Source: Phaeosaccion multiseriatum
Taxonomy: Eukaryota; Ochrophyta, other classes
DNA: 64,000 bases
Direction: 5' to 3'
Assembly: GCA_965112735.1 (NCBI GenBank)
Contig: OZ218950.1
Location: forward strand, 3,782,001 to 3,846,000
In this document: in pieces, positions 47,021-58,426 of the stretch
Layout: each line of letters starts with the position of its first letter
Numbering within the stretch: the stretch's first letter is position 1
Program-made: the position numbers and the translations under genes
The notes under the pieces: generated by a model
Database searches by the model: none
What the model was told of the DNA's origin: nothing
The model's input: the letters and a program-made list of their open reading frames with translations, nothing else

Positions 47021-47206
47021 ATGTGTTTGCCAACCGCGGGCGGGGACCGCGCCCGTTCTCGTTCTTTTCTCTGTTTTATGAATTTGTCTCGCTCTCTCGG
47101 GAGATCACTATCCTTTGTGTTGCTACCCAAGTCTCCCTCCCTCTCCCCCCTCCTCTCCCTGAATCCCTCGTCTCCCAGGTTCTTACACAACGGAACGGAA
47201 GAAGAC
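44752..47206. other. Intergenic region with weak exon-like stretches (+)
   Basis: On the + strand 44803-44891 and 45173-45304 are open, bounded by AG and GT(G/A), and share an SSPEVA/SSPEVTAQVAKYEGG motif. 45425-45500 is similar. 46300-46840 is a pyrimidine-rich stretch with internal near-repeats (CTGCTCAACGTC/CTGCTCAACATC, GCTCGCACACGCTC). I cannot assemble a protein. The inverted repeat and the start of the RNA cyclase promoter are at the right end. Confidence 0.3.
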
Positions 47207-48945
47207 ATGGAGGCGTCTCTTGATCTCGATTGCAGTCAGCACGAAGGAGGCGGCCAATGCGTACGAGTGGCCTTGGCCCTCAGCGCTATCCTTGGCAGAA
47301 CGACGAAGGTGGCTACTTCCTCTCTTCTGCTGTGTCTCGTCGCAACTGTACACTCAACTTCCCTCCCTCGCTTCCCCATCCTCTCACCCCTTAATCTCAG
47401 ATGACATCGATTCGGGCGAAGAGAAGCACTCCCGGACTTGGCAACCAGCATTTGGCAGGTGCCCGCCTCGTGTCCAGCATGGTGGACGGGAGACTGGAGG
47501 GAGACGCGCTGGGTTCCTGCGAGCTGACCTTGGTTCCGGCAGCGCTCGATGGAGGAAAGAGTGATTGTGCTGGCGGGAAAGGAAGCAGCGAGTGCGCAGA
47601 ACGTCGCAGGAGCTTCGAGTCCTCGTGTGGCACGGCTGGCTCCACCATGCTCATGCTGCAAGCGGCGCTCCCAGTGGCATTGCTTGGGCAACCTCAGCGC
47701 CACCACGCCTGCCCCCCCACGAGCCTGGGAGTAGTCACATCCCTCACCCTTGCAGGCGGCACAAACGTGCAGTTCTCGCCCCCAGTTGACCACACCATGC
47801 TCGTGCTACAACCTTTGCTCCGTAGTATGGGCGCCGAGTTTTCCTTGGCCGTGGAGCGGCGAGGCTTCTATCCTCGGGGCGGGGGAGTGGTTCACGTCCA
47901 AGCAACGAATGTGCCATCATCATCATCATCCGTCTCTGCAGCCCAAGAGGCCTCAGGAAGAATAGGAGGAGAAAAGATTGGGTGCGCTGGGGGGGGGAAT
48001 TTAGCCCCATTGCGCTTATTGGACCAGGGGGTACCGACTCGGCTTCGGGGGGTGGCCACAGGGAGCGGTGTGGACGACCAACAAGGGGAGCACTTGTTGG
48101 CTGTGACTGAGAGGCAATTTCGCAAGCGCCTAGCAGCACACTTGGAGAGGAGGAGGAGCAGCAGGAGCAGCATTGTTAGCGGTGATGCGACACAGACGGC
48201 GAGACCGAGGGCAGATGAGTGTCGGTGTGAGCTTTCTTGGGCTCCGGAGCGAGGGAGGGGAGGTACTGGCAATGCAGGAGCTGCCGGAGAGGCTTGCGGA
48301 CTCGATGGGCGAGAACAGGAGGGAGGAGGAGAGGCAGAAAAGTGGACCAAGCGGCGGAAGGAGCACCGCGGAGGCCGAGGTGGCGGCCGAGGCGGGGGCA
48401 GTGGTAAGCAACCGAGGCGTTCGCTGGCGCTGACGCTTGCCCTCGAGACCTCCAGTGGCGCTGTGCTCTCGGCGAGTGCGCTTTGGGAGTCGGGGGGAGG
48501 GGGGAAGAAGAGCAAAGACCGAGTAGGAGGAGAAAAAGGAGGAATAGATGTACAGGAGCTGGCAGCCGCCGCCATCGACCGGCTATTCCTTGTCATTAAC
48601 TCAGGGGCCTGCCTGGACGAGCATACTTCCGACCAACTCGTACTCTACGCGTCCTTGGCAGCCGGAGATTCGGCCCTGCTTGTGGCACCCGAGGGGGAGG
48701 AGTCTTCCCTGCATCTGCTCACGTCCTGTCACTTTTGCGAAACGCTCATTGCGGGAGCTGTGTGCCGGGTGCAACTTGTGGGCGAGTGCGCGGACAGTGA
48801 TGAGGTTTGCCGAGGGCTGCTGGAGAAAGGGGTAGCGCCCACTTGTAGGCTGGTTACTATCACTGGCTCACCACCGCTTATGGAAGCGGGAGCGGGTGGT
48901 GCAGTAACGCCTGCAGTAACACCCCCGTTACCGCCTCGTGTATAG
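47207..48945 (+). CDS. RTCA: RNA 3'-terminal phosphate cyclase
   Basis: Exons 47207-47308 and 47401-48945 join in frame (548 aa). The enzyme converts RNA 3'-phosphates to 2',3'-cyclic phosphates with ATP. Family motifs: LDCSQHEGGGQCVRVALALS, SIRAKRSTPGLGNQHLAGAR, TAGSTMLMLQAALPVALL, GGTNVQFSPPVDHTMLVLQP and ERRGFYPRGGGVVHV. Near the end is SLHLLTSCHFCETL, which holds the His expected at the AMP-accepting position. The family is usually 340-370 aa; the excess is two low-complexity inserts, one Gly/Arg/Lys-rich (codons around 48250-48420). The insert region still has no stop. A nuclear site is typical for eukaryotic RTCA. Confidence 0.9.
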
Positions 48946-49029
48946 AGTATCATCTACATCAATCCTGCAAGTAATGCGATCTATCAAAATTTTCCAATGG
49001 CCCGTGCTGAAGCAGCAAAGTAGAGCCGC

Positions 49030-51081
49030 TCAGTCCCGGTTCGGACTCTTGCTCATAGTGGGTGCCAGGCGCATGGGCCCCGAACCCTGCCCGTCGCGCT
49101 CCAAGTCGAAGCTGTTCCACGTCACAGTCTGCAGTGTGCCGTCAGGGTTGTAGAGGCGCGATACCCGCCTCAATTTCCTCTTCTTGTTCTCCTCGTACAC
49201 ACAGCCAAACTCTGTCCTCCTGCTCACATCCCCCCCCTGCTCGAACTTCCTCGGCGCGATGATGTAGCAGCCTCCGGGCAGCATGACCATCACCTGCCGT
49301 CCGCCCTCAAAATTCACCACGTCCAGCATGCCCGCGTCCATATCGATTCTGCCTTCCTCTATGCTGGACGTATTCTCGTCTCCCCCCTCCTCCCCGTCCT
49401 CCTTCTTTTCCCCACCCTCTCCCTCTCCCTCTCCCTCTCCATAGGTCCGACTCTTCATGGAAGTCGTTCTGTGCAGCTCCTTCCTTCGCTTATCCATAGG
49501 GTCAGTGAGGAAGGAGTATGTTAAATTGGCGTCCAGCATCACCGACAAGCCCGTCCTCGGGTTCATCACGAGGCCTTCCCCGGTCCACTTGCCCTCGGTG
49601 AGAGTGGCGATACTGCAGGATGCTCTGGACACGCCTCCTCCATTTGCCTCCCCCCCGTCCTGCGGAACGACCCCGGACGACTCGCCTCCTCCGGCCGCCT
49701 CCGTTGTGTCCATCTTTTTCGTCTCATCAAGCAGCACCACCTTATCGAGGTAGTCCTCGGTATTGTACACGAAGAAGGCCCTGTTGTGTGCAACGTACGG
49801 ATCAGCGATGGAGCAAGGGGCAGACGAAAGAACAGCAAAGAAGGAAGGGAAACGTCCTTCCCCCAAATGAAGCAACAAGTCCAGAGGGAGCGAGACGCAG
49901 AGCAGCTCCGCAACTGCCAGCCACCATGGGTTTCCCAATGGGCCCCCCTCAGCCTTGACTCCAACCCCCCCAACCCTGCCCTTCCTTTTACACCCGTTCA
50001 TTGCTCACCTCACACGGTTCTGATTGTTCATCATGACGGTATGCTCGATACTGCGACCGTCCCCCTTGACCCCTCCTAGAGTGAGGCCCTTGTGGTCAGC
50101 GCTGTAAGTACCCGATTGAATATCCATACCGAGGGTCAGGTCATCACCCTCCACGACACTCTCAAAGCCCAAGGGATACTCTTCGCTTGCGTAGTCGTCC
50201 ATGGGCCACTTCATTTTCATGGTATACAGCAGGGGGCTCTTGCCCTCCTCCAGCTCGGAAGTCACAAAGGTCGCTGTGCTGTAAATCTTGGGCACGGTTG
50301 GGCCGGGCTTCTCCCCATCCTGCCCGTTGGAGTAAAACGAGCACCGCTCCACCATGCCCACCCATGACCCACCGTGGTAGTCCCCGAGGGCGCCTGCCAA
50401 CATCTGCGTCCGGGCCTGGAACATCTCTCTCATCGCTCCTTCATCGTCGTCTTCGTCCTGGTCGAAGGCTGGCTTCTCCTTGCTGCGCACTGCCCTCGAG
50501 CTACTAGACTCATCAAATCCCTTAAAAGTGACAGCATCCTTTTCTCGCTTGGTTGTGATTTCCAAGTCTTCCCCGCTTTGCTGGACCGTCAGGCTGTCCA
50601 TGATCTCCTGGACATCACTGTCTACAAACTTCCCATCGTCAGTCATCTGCATGTCGTCCTCTCCCGACTCAAACTCAGAGAAGATATTACGCAAGGCCTT
50701 GAGCTGATCAATCTGATCCAATTCATCTTCCTCGTCCTCGTCGTACTCTTCGTCGTCCTCCTCGTCGTCCTCCTCGTCGCCTTCCAAGTCTTTCTCCTCC
50801 TCCCCCTCCGCGGGCCGCTCTTGCTGATTGTCAGCAGTGGTCATCACCGCCGTTCTTCTCCGCGCCTGCCCAAAGGTCCGTCGCGCAGTAGAGACATGGA
50901 TTCCTAACAATAATCTCCTTCTTACTCCGCCGGTGGCTGCGGCTGCTCCTCCTTCTCCCCTCCTTCGCTCTCCATGTCCTCCTTGACACACATTTCCTTG
51001 CACCCTCCTGGCGCCAAAAGGAGTCAGAAACGCCTTCACTGCCGTCAGCGTCAGAGCAAAGGCCAGAAAGGACCGCTCCAT
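49030..51081 (-). CDS. Plastid-targeted DUF3598-like (lipocalin-fold) protein
   Basis: Exons 50009-51081 and 49030-49780 join in frame (607 aa). I prefer the second Met (51081) over the upstream one at 51132. From it the protein starts with a signal peptide, MERSFLAFALTLTAVKA, followed by FLTPFGARR, i.e. Phe at the predicted cleavage site as in stramenopile plastid precursors. A long acidic region follows (EEDDEEDDEEYDEDEEDELD). The core starts at GDYHGGSWVGMVERCSFYSN and ends with FGCVYEENKKRKLRRVSRLYNPDG, in the style of the cyanobacterial/plastid DUF3598 family. That assignment is by memory of the pattern and is moderate. It ends 84 bp from the RNA cyclase stop, convergently. Confidence 0.65.
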
Positions 51082-51636
51082 CTTCTCGCGTCTCCTTCTC
51101 CCACCGTACGCGTCCAGCGGAACAGGATTCAAGGGAAAAATAGAGTGTGAGGCTCGAGGCAGGGCCCGGGAAAATGTGAATTTCAGACGTTTGGCTCGAG
51201 GATCAACCCTGCAATTGTTGCCGGCGCGCTATCCGCTATCGAGAATGTGGGCGATAGTGTATCAGGGGTTGAATAGGAGATGAGAAGGAGGAGGAAAGGG
51301 GTGGAACTTTTGGAGGACGACGGTCGGGGAGAGCCCCAAGAGAAGCGCTGCCATACTATTCGCCCAAACCCTCTAACCAGATTCTCAACCCTCTTTGGCG
51401 TGAACGGAGCTGCTCCTTTCGATAGAGCCAGAGGGAAGGGGACTTTCTCTCGGCGTTGCTTTCTCCATTCTGCTCTGTGATCAATAGCATTACTGACCCC
51501 CGCCCCCCACCACCACGCCGCTCCTTCCTCTAAAGGAAAGAAGAAAAGAGTCCGTCAACAGTTTCTGACGGCTCGTCGTGTTGAGTATTGTTTGAACTGC
51601 ATACATTGGTTAAGGGGCGGGCTTCACACCACCGCT
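51082..51636. promoter_or_regulatory. Spacer between DUF3598-like gene and RPL31
   Basis: The upstream region of the DUF3598-like gene and downstream region of RPL31. It contains the partial fold-back element M3b (51203-51272). No other gene. Confidence 0.5.
51203..51272. mobile_element. Fold-back element M3, partial copy (M3b)
   Basis: From 51220 to 51272 it is identical to the right half of M3 at 58246-58343 (GCCGGCGCGCTATCCGCTAT...GATAGTGTATCAGGGGTTGA). The left end is degraded to TCAACCCTGCAATTG. Confidence 0.85.
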
Positions 51637-52697
51637 TTACTCCTCCACGGTGTCCACGTTCTCGGTCTGCAGACCCTTGAAGCTCTCCACGTTGACGTAT
51701 TGCACAAGGGTGTACATCTGCAGAGAGGGGGGGAGAAGGAGATGCCGGATGGGGGGCGGCGGCAGACGTGCAAGGAACATAATTTGGTGAGGGGAGGGGA
51801 CAGGCAAGATATGCACTCCGAAGTGCGTATCTCCATTCGCAGAGGGTACTTCGGTAACCAGAGTTTGCTCCAACTCCAAGCATTTGCTCCTCGCAGGACC
51901 AGCAGCGCTTGGCCGAGACCTGGGCACCATTGGCCAAGACTTGGCGACGCTCCAGGTTCCAGGAGCACGTGAGAACGCCCATGTCGCCCCCCATCACAAT
52001 CGGCTCACCTTGTTGTCGCTGGCGTCCTCATCCTCGTTACGCTTTCGTGACAGGCGCACTCGGACTCTGTAGGGCACGTTCCTCACTCCCTTGGAGAACA
52101 AGAACTTGTTGAGCGTGGTGTCTATGCGGACGTCGCTGCACAGTCGAGGAAAGCACAAGCGGCAGCAGCAGGTCGAGTGAGGGACAACGAGGGAGGGAAA
52201 GACACCAATCCAGTCAGTTATCGCCCGTGGGGAGAAGGCAGGACCCAGTATCTCTTCCAACTCAAGAGAAGCGAAGCCTGGGTGAGTGACCTCGTCTACA
52301 GCGTCATCTCCCTGCCTTGATTCCAAGTCAGATACGCGTCGCAGCAGGTCCAGCGCCAATGCGAGGAATACTGCGCCTCCTTTCGGGCCTGGTGCCGCCC
52401 CTGCTGCTATCAAGCCCCGCTCATGCTGAAATCCTAATCTCTCCTCCCTGACTGCTTCTTCCTGCTTCGCTCTCCCTCGTCAGCTCGACATCCCCCCCTC
52501 CCTCTCTCCCCCCTGTTGGAGGCAAAAGACAATACTCACTTTGCCTTCATGCCCATTGCCTTGGCGGCAAACTTCTTCACCTCACGCACAGCCCGTGGTG
52601 CGCGCTTCTTGAAGGTGATGCCCTGCAGCCGCTTGTGCAAGTGGATGGTGTAATCCCGCACCGCGAACTCGCTCGCCTTCTTCCCCTCCTTACCCAT
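51637..52697 (-). CDS. RPL31: 60S ribosomal protein L31 (eL31)
   Basis: Exons 52540-52697, 52009-52135 and 51637-51717 join in frame and give 121 aa, the normal eL31 length. Family sequence is unmistakable: [80 protein letters not shown] and the end [16 protein letters not shown]. Introns are GT-AG. The 5' flank is pyrimidine-rich on the sense strand, as is common for ribosomal protein genes; a 5' UTR intron is possible. Confidence 0.97.
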
Positions 52698-53366
52698 ATT
52701 TGACGCCCCGAGGTATACTGGTTGGGGGGCACAAAAGAGGGGGAGTAATGCAGAGAGGAGAGAGGGAGAAGAGGAGAGAGATACGGAAAAATGCGTGAGC
52801 GATGAGTGAGAGGTGACAGGCAAAGAAAAGAGGGGGATGCAGGGGGAGAGAGGAACACAGAGACAGAGATGCACAGCGAGAAAAGGGGGCGACAGAGGGA
52901 GAGGGGGAGGCTCCAGAGGTGGGGCAGAGATGCAACAAAGGCGAGACCGTGGGAGAGAGACAGAGAGAGCAAGGCGGATCAGTAGAGAGAGGGAGAGACA
53001 GGCGATGCGTCAAAACGCGTAGGGCAAGACAGGAGTTCGTCTCACACCTTAGGAGCAGCAGCACGTTATTGCCTCCACGCCCACCGAGCCCACAAAATTC
53101 CTGTCGGGCCCCCGGGGTTGCCCAATTTCGAGGAGGGCGATTTTGGAAGGAGGGCCGCCATTTCATCATATCCAAGCAGAAAAGAGGCAGAAAAACAAGA
53201 AAGAGAGAGATAGAGAGACAGGGAGAGAGAGGAAGGGAGAGAAAGAGGGGCGAGAGAGGGGAGAGGGGAAGTGAGGGGGGTGGAGTCAGCGCGGCTCCAG
53301 AGCTGAGGAGGGCGCAAAAAGAAAGGCGTGGGAAGAAAGCTTTAAGGCTGCCCTTTCTCACACCCC
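52698..53366. promoter_or_regulatory. Divergent intergenic region RPL31/SUMT, GA-rich
   Basis: A 669-bp region of GAGA/GGGAGA purine tracts on the + strand (52735-53010 and 53195-53285) with a less repetitive centre (53015-53160). No gene seen; promoters of both flanking genes must be here. Confidence 0.55.
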
Positions 53367-54636
53367 ATGTGCACCATGATCTGTACTAAGCGGAGCATGC
53401 TGTTGTTCGTGCTGATGGCCAGTCTGCAGACCCTCGGCTCTTGCTTTACAGCGCCTCCTGCGGCCTTTCCAGTGAGAGCAGCAGGAGCGGCAGGGACCAG
53501 CTTCGGGACCAGCTTCGGCAGCAGCGGCACGTCTACAGCAGGAACCACTTTTGATAGAAATTGGGGCTACAGCACTCTGTGCGTGAGGGCCGCAGCAGCA
53601 GGGGCGGGTGATTCACAACCAGCAGCAGCTGTTGAGCTTAAAGCCTGCGGCTCGCTCACTCTCGTTGGCGCCGGGCCTGGGGATCCTGAGCTCCTGACCG
53701 TGGCCGCGTACCGCACACTACTGGACTCTGACATGGTCATTGCCGATAGACTCATCTCACCAGAGATCCTCGACGTGGTGACGGGAGAACTCCGAGTGGC
53801 CAACAAGCACCCCGGATGCCAGGCGGCGGCGCAGCAAGAGATTTTCCAGTGGATTCGCGAAGGGCTGTTCGCCGGCCGAAGTGTGGTGAGGCTCAAGATC
53901 GGGGACCCGTTCGTGTTCGGAAGAGGGGGAGAGGAGGTGCTGGAGGCGCGGAGGTGGGGCGTGGAGCCCAAGATCATCCCTGGCATCAGTTCGGTCTTCT
54001 CCGCGCCCTTGTTGGCAGGCATTCCTGTCACGCACAGGTAAGGGAAAGTGGTCGAGAGAGGGATCTCTAGAAGACCCTTGTGGCCTTCCACCTTGCTCTT
54101 CCTTTTCCTCACTCCCCTCGTCCTCTCCTGTTCCCCCACCCCCACCCACTCCTTCTCTTGGAAAAAGGGGGGTGGCCAACCAAGTCACGCTAGGCACGGG
54201 CTATGGCAAAGACTTTTCGAGAACCGAAGTGGGCCCCTACCATCCCGAGCGAACCGCCGTGTTCCTCATGGCCGTGGGGCGACTACCGCTGCTCTGCCAG
54301 GACTTGCTGGAGAAGAACTATCCAGGCACGTGCCCCGTGGCCATTGTCGAGAACGCCTCCACCCCTCGGCAACGCATCGTGGCAGGAACGGTGAACACCA
54401 TCGTGGGCATTGCTCTGGAGCTGGAGGTCAAGGCTCCGGCGACGATTGTGGTCGGGGAAGTGGTGACGGTGCTGCACGGGCGAGTGGAGGGGCTTGTGAA
54501 TTACTCGGGCATGCTCTCTGAAGACGAGCGAGAAGAGCAAGACTGGGAGTACTGCGATGTCGAGGTTCCCAACATGGCCCAATATCCCGTCCTTCAGGCT
54601 GCTCCGACTCCCTCGCTCGCCGCTGGGCAGTCTTGA
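53367..54636 (+). CDS. Uroporphyrinogen-III C-methyltransferase (SUMT), plastid-targeted
   Basis: Exons 53367-54037 and 54168-54636 join in frame (379 aa). SUMT adds two methyl groups from SAM to uroporphyrinogen III, making precorrin-2 for siroheme, the cofactor of nitrite and sulfite reductases. Motifs: SLTLVGAGPGDPELLTVAA, MVIADRLIS, VVRLKIGDPFVFGRGGEEV, KIIPGISSVFSAPLLAGIPV, RTAVFLMAVGRLPLLC and VAIVENASTPRQRIVAGT. The N-terminus is a signal peptide (SMLLFVLMASLQTLGSC) followed by FTAPPAAF, with Phe at the cleavage point, so import into a complex plastid is predicted. The usual RLKGGDP appears as RLKIGDP. It is a single-domain SUMT; no dehydrogenase/ferrochelatase domain is attached. Confidence 0.93.
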
Positions 54637-55268
54637 CACACACACAGCGCACACCCCCTGCGTGAGGGGTGACTCGACCCCAGGGGAGGGTACATATATG
54701 CATGGTCGCATACAGGGTGCAGCGGTGGCGGACCTTCCGCCCCTCAAAATTCCTCCTACTCCTCCTACTTGTGGTGGGTGTTGGACCTTCGAATGGAAGA
54801 GAATATTAGTTGGGGAGCGGACGCTGAGCTCTTGGGGAGGGGAAAGACCTCTCCATCTATGAAACTGTAAATAATGTACAGCGCGTGGTCTCCCCGCTGG
54901 GGGCTGGCTTCCCTGGCTTCCCACCCTTTGACTGACTGGTTCACAAATTAAATTTATATAAATCGAGTTAAATTAATTGTCCTCTCCACTCGTCGCAAAG
55001 ACAGTGTGTACTTTTTCTTTTGACGATGTGGGGCCCGCGTCTGCCCTCCTCGGTGCAGCCGCGCCCCATCACCCCCCCCCCCCCCCTCCCAAGACGCACT
55101 CCATCAACACGCACACACACACGTGCACACACACACACGCAGACACACACAAACACGAAAACACACACGGCGACCTGGCCCGTCTTACCCATCCGTCTGT
55201 CCAGCCTCCCTCTTCTCTTTTCCTTCCACCCACACAGACTTGAGAGGAAAAGAAGAAGAGCCAGTCAA
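54637..55268. other. Convergent 3' intergenic region
   Basis: A spacer between the SUMT (+) and kinase (-) stops. AT-rich at 54940-54980, then a CA-rich tract (55100-55170). No gene seen. Confidence 0.6.
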
Positions 55269-57616
55269 CTAACAAGCGTCCATGCACTCCTTGAAGCGGC
55301 GAGCAGCCGCCCGAGCCGAAAAGCGCTTCGTTGGGTCAGACCTCCAGCACCCCTGCAGTGTGCTCCTGAGCAGCGGCGGCCAGCGTGAGTCCAGGGGCGG
55401 CCGGACACCCTTCTCGCACACCTCCGCGATGAAGCGCTGCTCCCCCATGCCCAAGAAGGGCCGGTTTGAGGTGAGCATCTCCCAAACGACCAAAGCCATG
55501 GAGTACACATCCGACGTTTCGTTGTAGGGCATGCACATGGCCACCTCGGGCGCCATGTAGCGCAAAGAGCCCACTTCTCCGGTCATCTCGAAGGACTCCC
55601 CCTGTCGAATGTCCCTGGGGCACACCTTGACGAGCCCGAAATCGAACAGCACCACCGAATTATCGGCCCTTAGGCCCACATTCTTGGGCTTGATATCCCT
55701 GTGCAGCACCACCAAGTCCCTGTTCTCCCACCTCTCCTCCTCCCTCGCGGCCTCCTCCTCGTCCAGATCGCAGGATCGGTTGCTGCTGGTGGCGGTGCTG
55801 CAGAGGCTAAAGCGCTTCTTCTCGAGGCTGCGGCTTAGGCGTGGCGGTAGTACTGGTGGTGCCGTTACTGCCAGCCCTGACGACAAATGCGACTGCCGAA
55901 CCGCCGCCATACACGTCTCCTCTTGTGCAAGCCCTCTTGCCAGCTCCGCCTTCCCTCCCCTCCTCGCCGCCGTTGGTCTGGAGGCCGCCGTCTCTGCAAC
56001 AGCGCCCTCGGCCTTGCCAGCGTGCTCGTGGAGGTACACAAGAGCCCCTGCCAACTCATACGCAAACCTCAGCCGCTCCTTGAAAGAGTGCCGCTTTCGC
56101 AACTTCTTCTTCCGGAGCATCTTCTTCAAGGGTGGTGAGTCCTCCACCCCAAGGCTGAAGCGGTCGCTGATGGTGCATTGCAGCGGCTCCAGCACCGCAA
56201 ACCTCCCCCGCACAGAGTCGTTGCCCGTGCCGATGAGCTTGATCACATTGCGATGCTCCAGCCGCTCCAGCGTGTAAACCTCCTTCTCCAGGTCGCTCAG
56301 CGCGGCCCTGACGTCCATCACGTCTTCCCGAATGATCTTGACCACGGCCAGCCGCCCCTCAAAGGTGCACGCAAAGGCATTGCAAAAGGCGCCCTGTCCC
56401 AGCTTGCGAAGGGGCTTCGATCCGCCGGCTGTGAGTTCGCTCATGGAGATGTCTGTTCGCCTTGCGTCCTCCTCCACATCCGAGTCCGAGTCTTCTTCGT
56501 ACACGTGCGGCGAATGCTCTCCTGTGTCTGCGTACGTGTCCGACCCCGTGACCCCTCTTCTCCTCCCCTTCCCCGTGCCACCGCTGCCGCCGCTTTCGTG
56601 GTCTGGCATCACATTTGGTCGTGCTATTGCTGTACCTGTCAGACGGGTTGGACTTTCCTCCGTAGGGTAGGCTGGTTCTGCTACTGCTGTAGCAGGGGGT
56701 GGGCTCTCCTCCGTAGGGTATGCTGCTGCTGCTACTGCTGTAGCAGGGGGTGGGCTCTCCTCCGTAGGGTATGCCTTCCCGACTGCCTCGGAGTCCATGC
56801 CACCTCCATGCGGGGCCCGGGCGTCCCCGGGGGCCCTAACTTGTTTTGCCTCTGGCACCCCCAAGGGACTGCGCTGGAAGGCGCGGGGGAGCTGGAAAGA
56901 AGGCGAGGTGGGGATATGTGTGTGAGAAGGGTGGGGAAAGAGTTAGGAGGGTGAGTGAGACTTGCGGAGGTGGGGGAGGAAAGGAGGGAGAGAAAAATGA
57001 GAGCGAGAGGGAGAGGGAGGTGGAGAGAAGGAGAAGAGACACAGAACTGAGTACTGGTCCGGGGCTGTTCCTCTACGCGCCAAAAACCCGTGGACGCGTA
57101 CGGGCCATGGAAAGGAAAAGCACAAGCCCCAGGCACCCAATCTCTACACCCGCCCCCCCGCACACGTACCTGCTTGCAGCTCGCTGGTGCTGCTGCATCC
57201 ACTTCATTTCCGTGAATCATGGCCCACAGTTGAGAGGAGGGCGGTAGGCGGGAAGAGACGGACCGTACAGAGTCCTCAAAGGACTCCTCGCTGGGGGTCG
57301 AGGTCGGCGAAGCAGGGATTCTCTCAACAAGAGAGTCAAGGGGAGCGCGGGGTGCGTTGCCCGCACCCAACCTGGACCTCCTCCCCGAGCCGTCCGCACC
57401 CTTGTTCCCGCCACCCTTCACGGAGGGGGGGGGTAAGGGTGGCAAACAGGCAGCCGGCGCAGCGGCCCGGCCCCTCCCAGGCCCTTCCTGCTGGTCACTG
57501 CGAAGCGCCTTGACGGACCTCGTCCCCAACCTGGTCACCTCCACGCCCCCTTTCTTGCTTGGCGCCTCATCATACTCAGTGGGCTGCTCACACAGCGAGC
57601 TCAACTCACATCCCAT
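55269..57616 (-). CDS. Protein kinase with predicted N-myristoylation/palmitoylation
   Basis: Exons 57170-57616 and 55269-56873 join in frame (683 aa). It starts MGCELSSLCEQ: Gly2 is a myristoylation site and Cys3 a likely palmitoylation site, suggesting a membrane-bound kinase. Residues ~180-220 hold a threefold tandem repeat around YPTEESPPPATAVA. The kinase domain runs from about residue 305: KLGQGAFCNAFA (ATP loop), VVK Lys about 328, VVLHRDIKPKN (HRD ~540), LFDFGLV (DFG ~560), GSLRYMAPEV, DVYSMALVVWEM and the C-terminal ...CWRSDPTKRFSAR. All catalytic residues are present. An unusually large insert (~100 aa, Ala/Arg/Glu-rich) separates the alpha-E helix (YLHEHAG) from the catalytic loop. 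The domain is of the TKL/MLK-like type by eye. Confidence 0.88.
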
Positions 57617-58245
57617 CCTCGCCCGTGCTCACCGGCAGCACACAGGAGCAAACGATGAGATGAGTCGCACGGTAGTGCGAGCCGCGGGAGGACCCAAGGC
57701 GTTTATATCCTCTCCTCTCGCCAGTGTCGTCAGGATTTAGGAACAGCCAATTGAAGGAACAATTGAAGAGGGAAAGGGGTTATAGCCTGTCTCTTAGTGT
57801 AGAGCAATCTCAGTCGGCACACATACAGGGCCTCTCGTTCATGCTGTTTGCAGGCTTTCGCTCACCCTAGACCACTCACTGCATGAACAACCCAAACTCT
57901 GCCTGCTTTTTTCTATTTGCAGCACGCATAGGGAAAGGGATGGACGGAGGGATCGAAAGAAACGGGCTGCCTTACGTAAGGAGCAGGGGGGTTCTGAAAG
58001 TGCATCCGTTTTTGGTTCTATGGACGGGAGGGGACCGACGGAAAATTTCCAGGGCGGCAAGCGGCGGCAATGCGGCGTTTTTTTTTACTTCTTTCCTACG
58101 TAAGCGGGTGCATATGGCGCGGGTGCCTATGGCGGGGTCTCCTTTCTTTATGTTATTCGTTGAGGTGGGTTAGCTCCGGACCGTGCCAGGATCTTGCCGC
58201 GCCAAAAATTGGCGGGAAATGACCCTTCCTAATTACCCCCCAACA
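57617..58245. promoter_or_regulatory. Kinase upstream region
   Basis: Contains the perfect 12-bp palindrome CCTTACGTAAGG (57970-57981) and CCTACGTAAGC (58097-58107), the same core as in the gltD/dipeptidase promoter. No gene recognised. Confidence 0.45.
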
Positions 58246-58343
58246 TCAACCCCTGATACACTATCCGCTATCCGCTATCGGCCGGCGCCAGCCGGCGCGC
58301 TATCCGCTATCGAGAATGTGGGCGATAGTGTATCAGGGGTTGA
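58246..58343. mobile_element. Fold-back element M3, complete (98 bp)
   Basis: Perfect 20-bp ends TCAACCCCTGATACACTATC and its complement (58324-58343). The inside carries CTATCCGCTATC iterons on both sides of the palindromic core GGCCGGCGCCAGCCGGCG. The flanking 6-bp direct repeat CCAACA (58240-58245; 58344-58349) fits a target-site duplication. Confidence 0.9.
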
Positions 58344-58426
58344 CCAACACACTGCTCTCCCGCCCCCCCCATTCCCCTCTACCTTAATCATCACTCTCTA
58401 TCTCTCCTCTCTTCTTCCTCTTCTTG

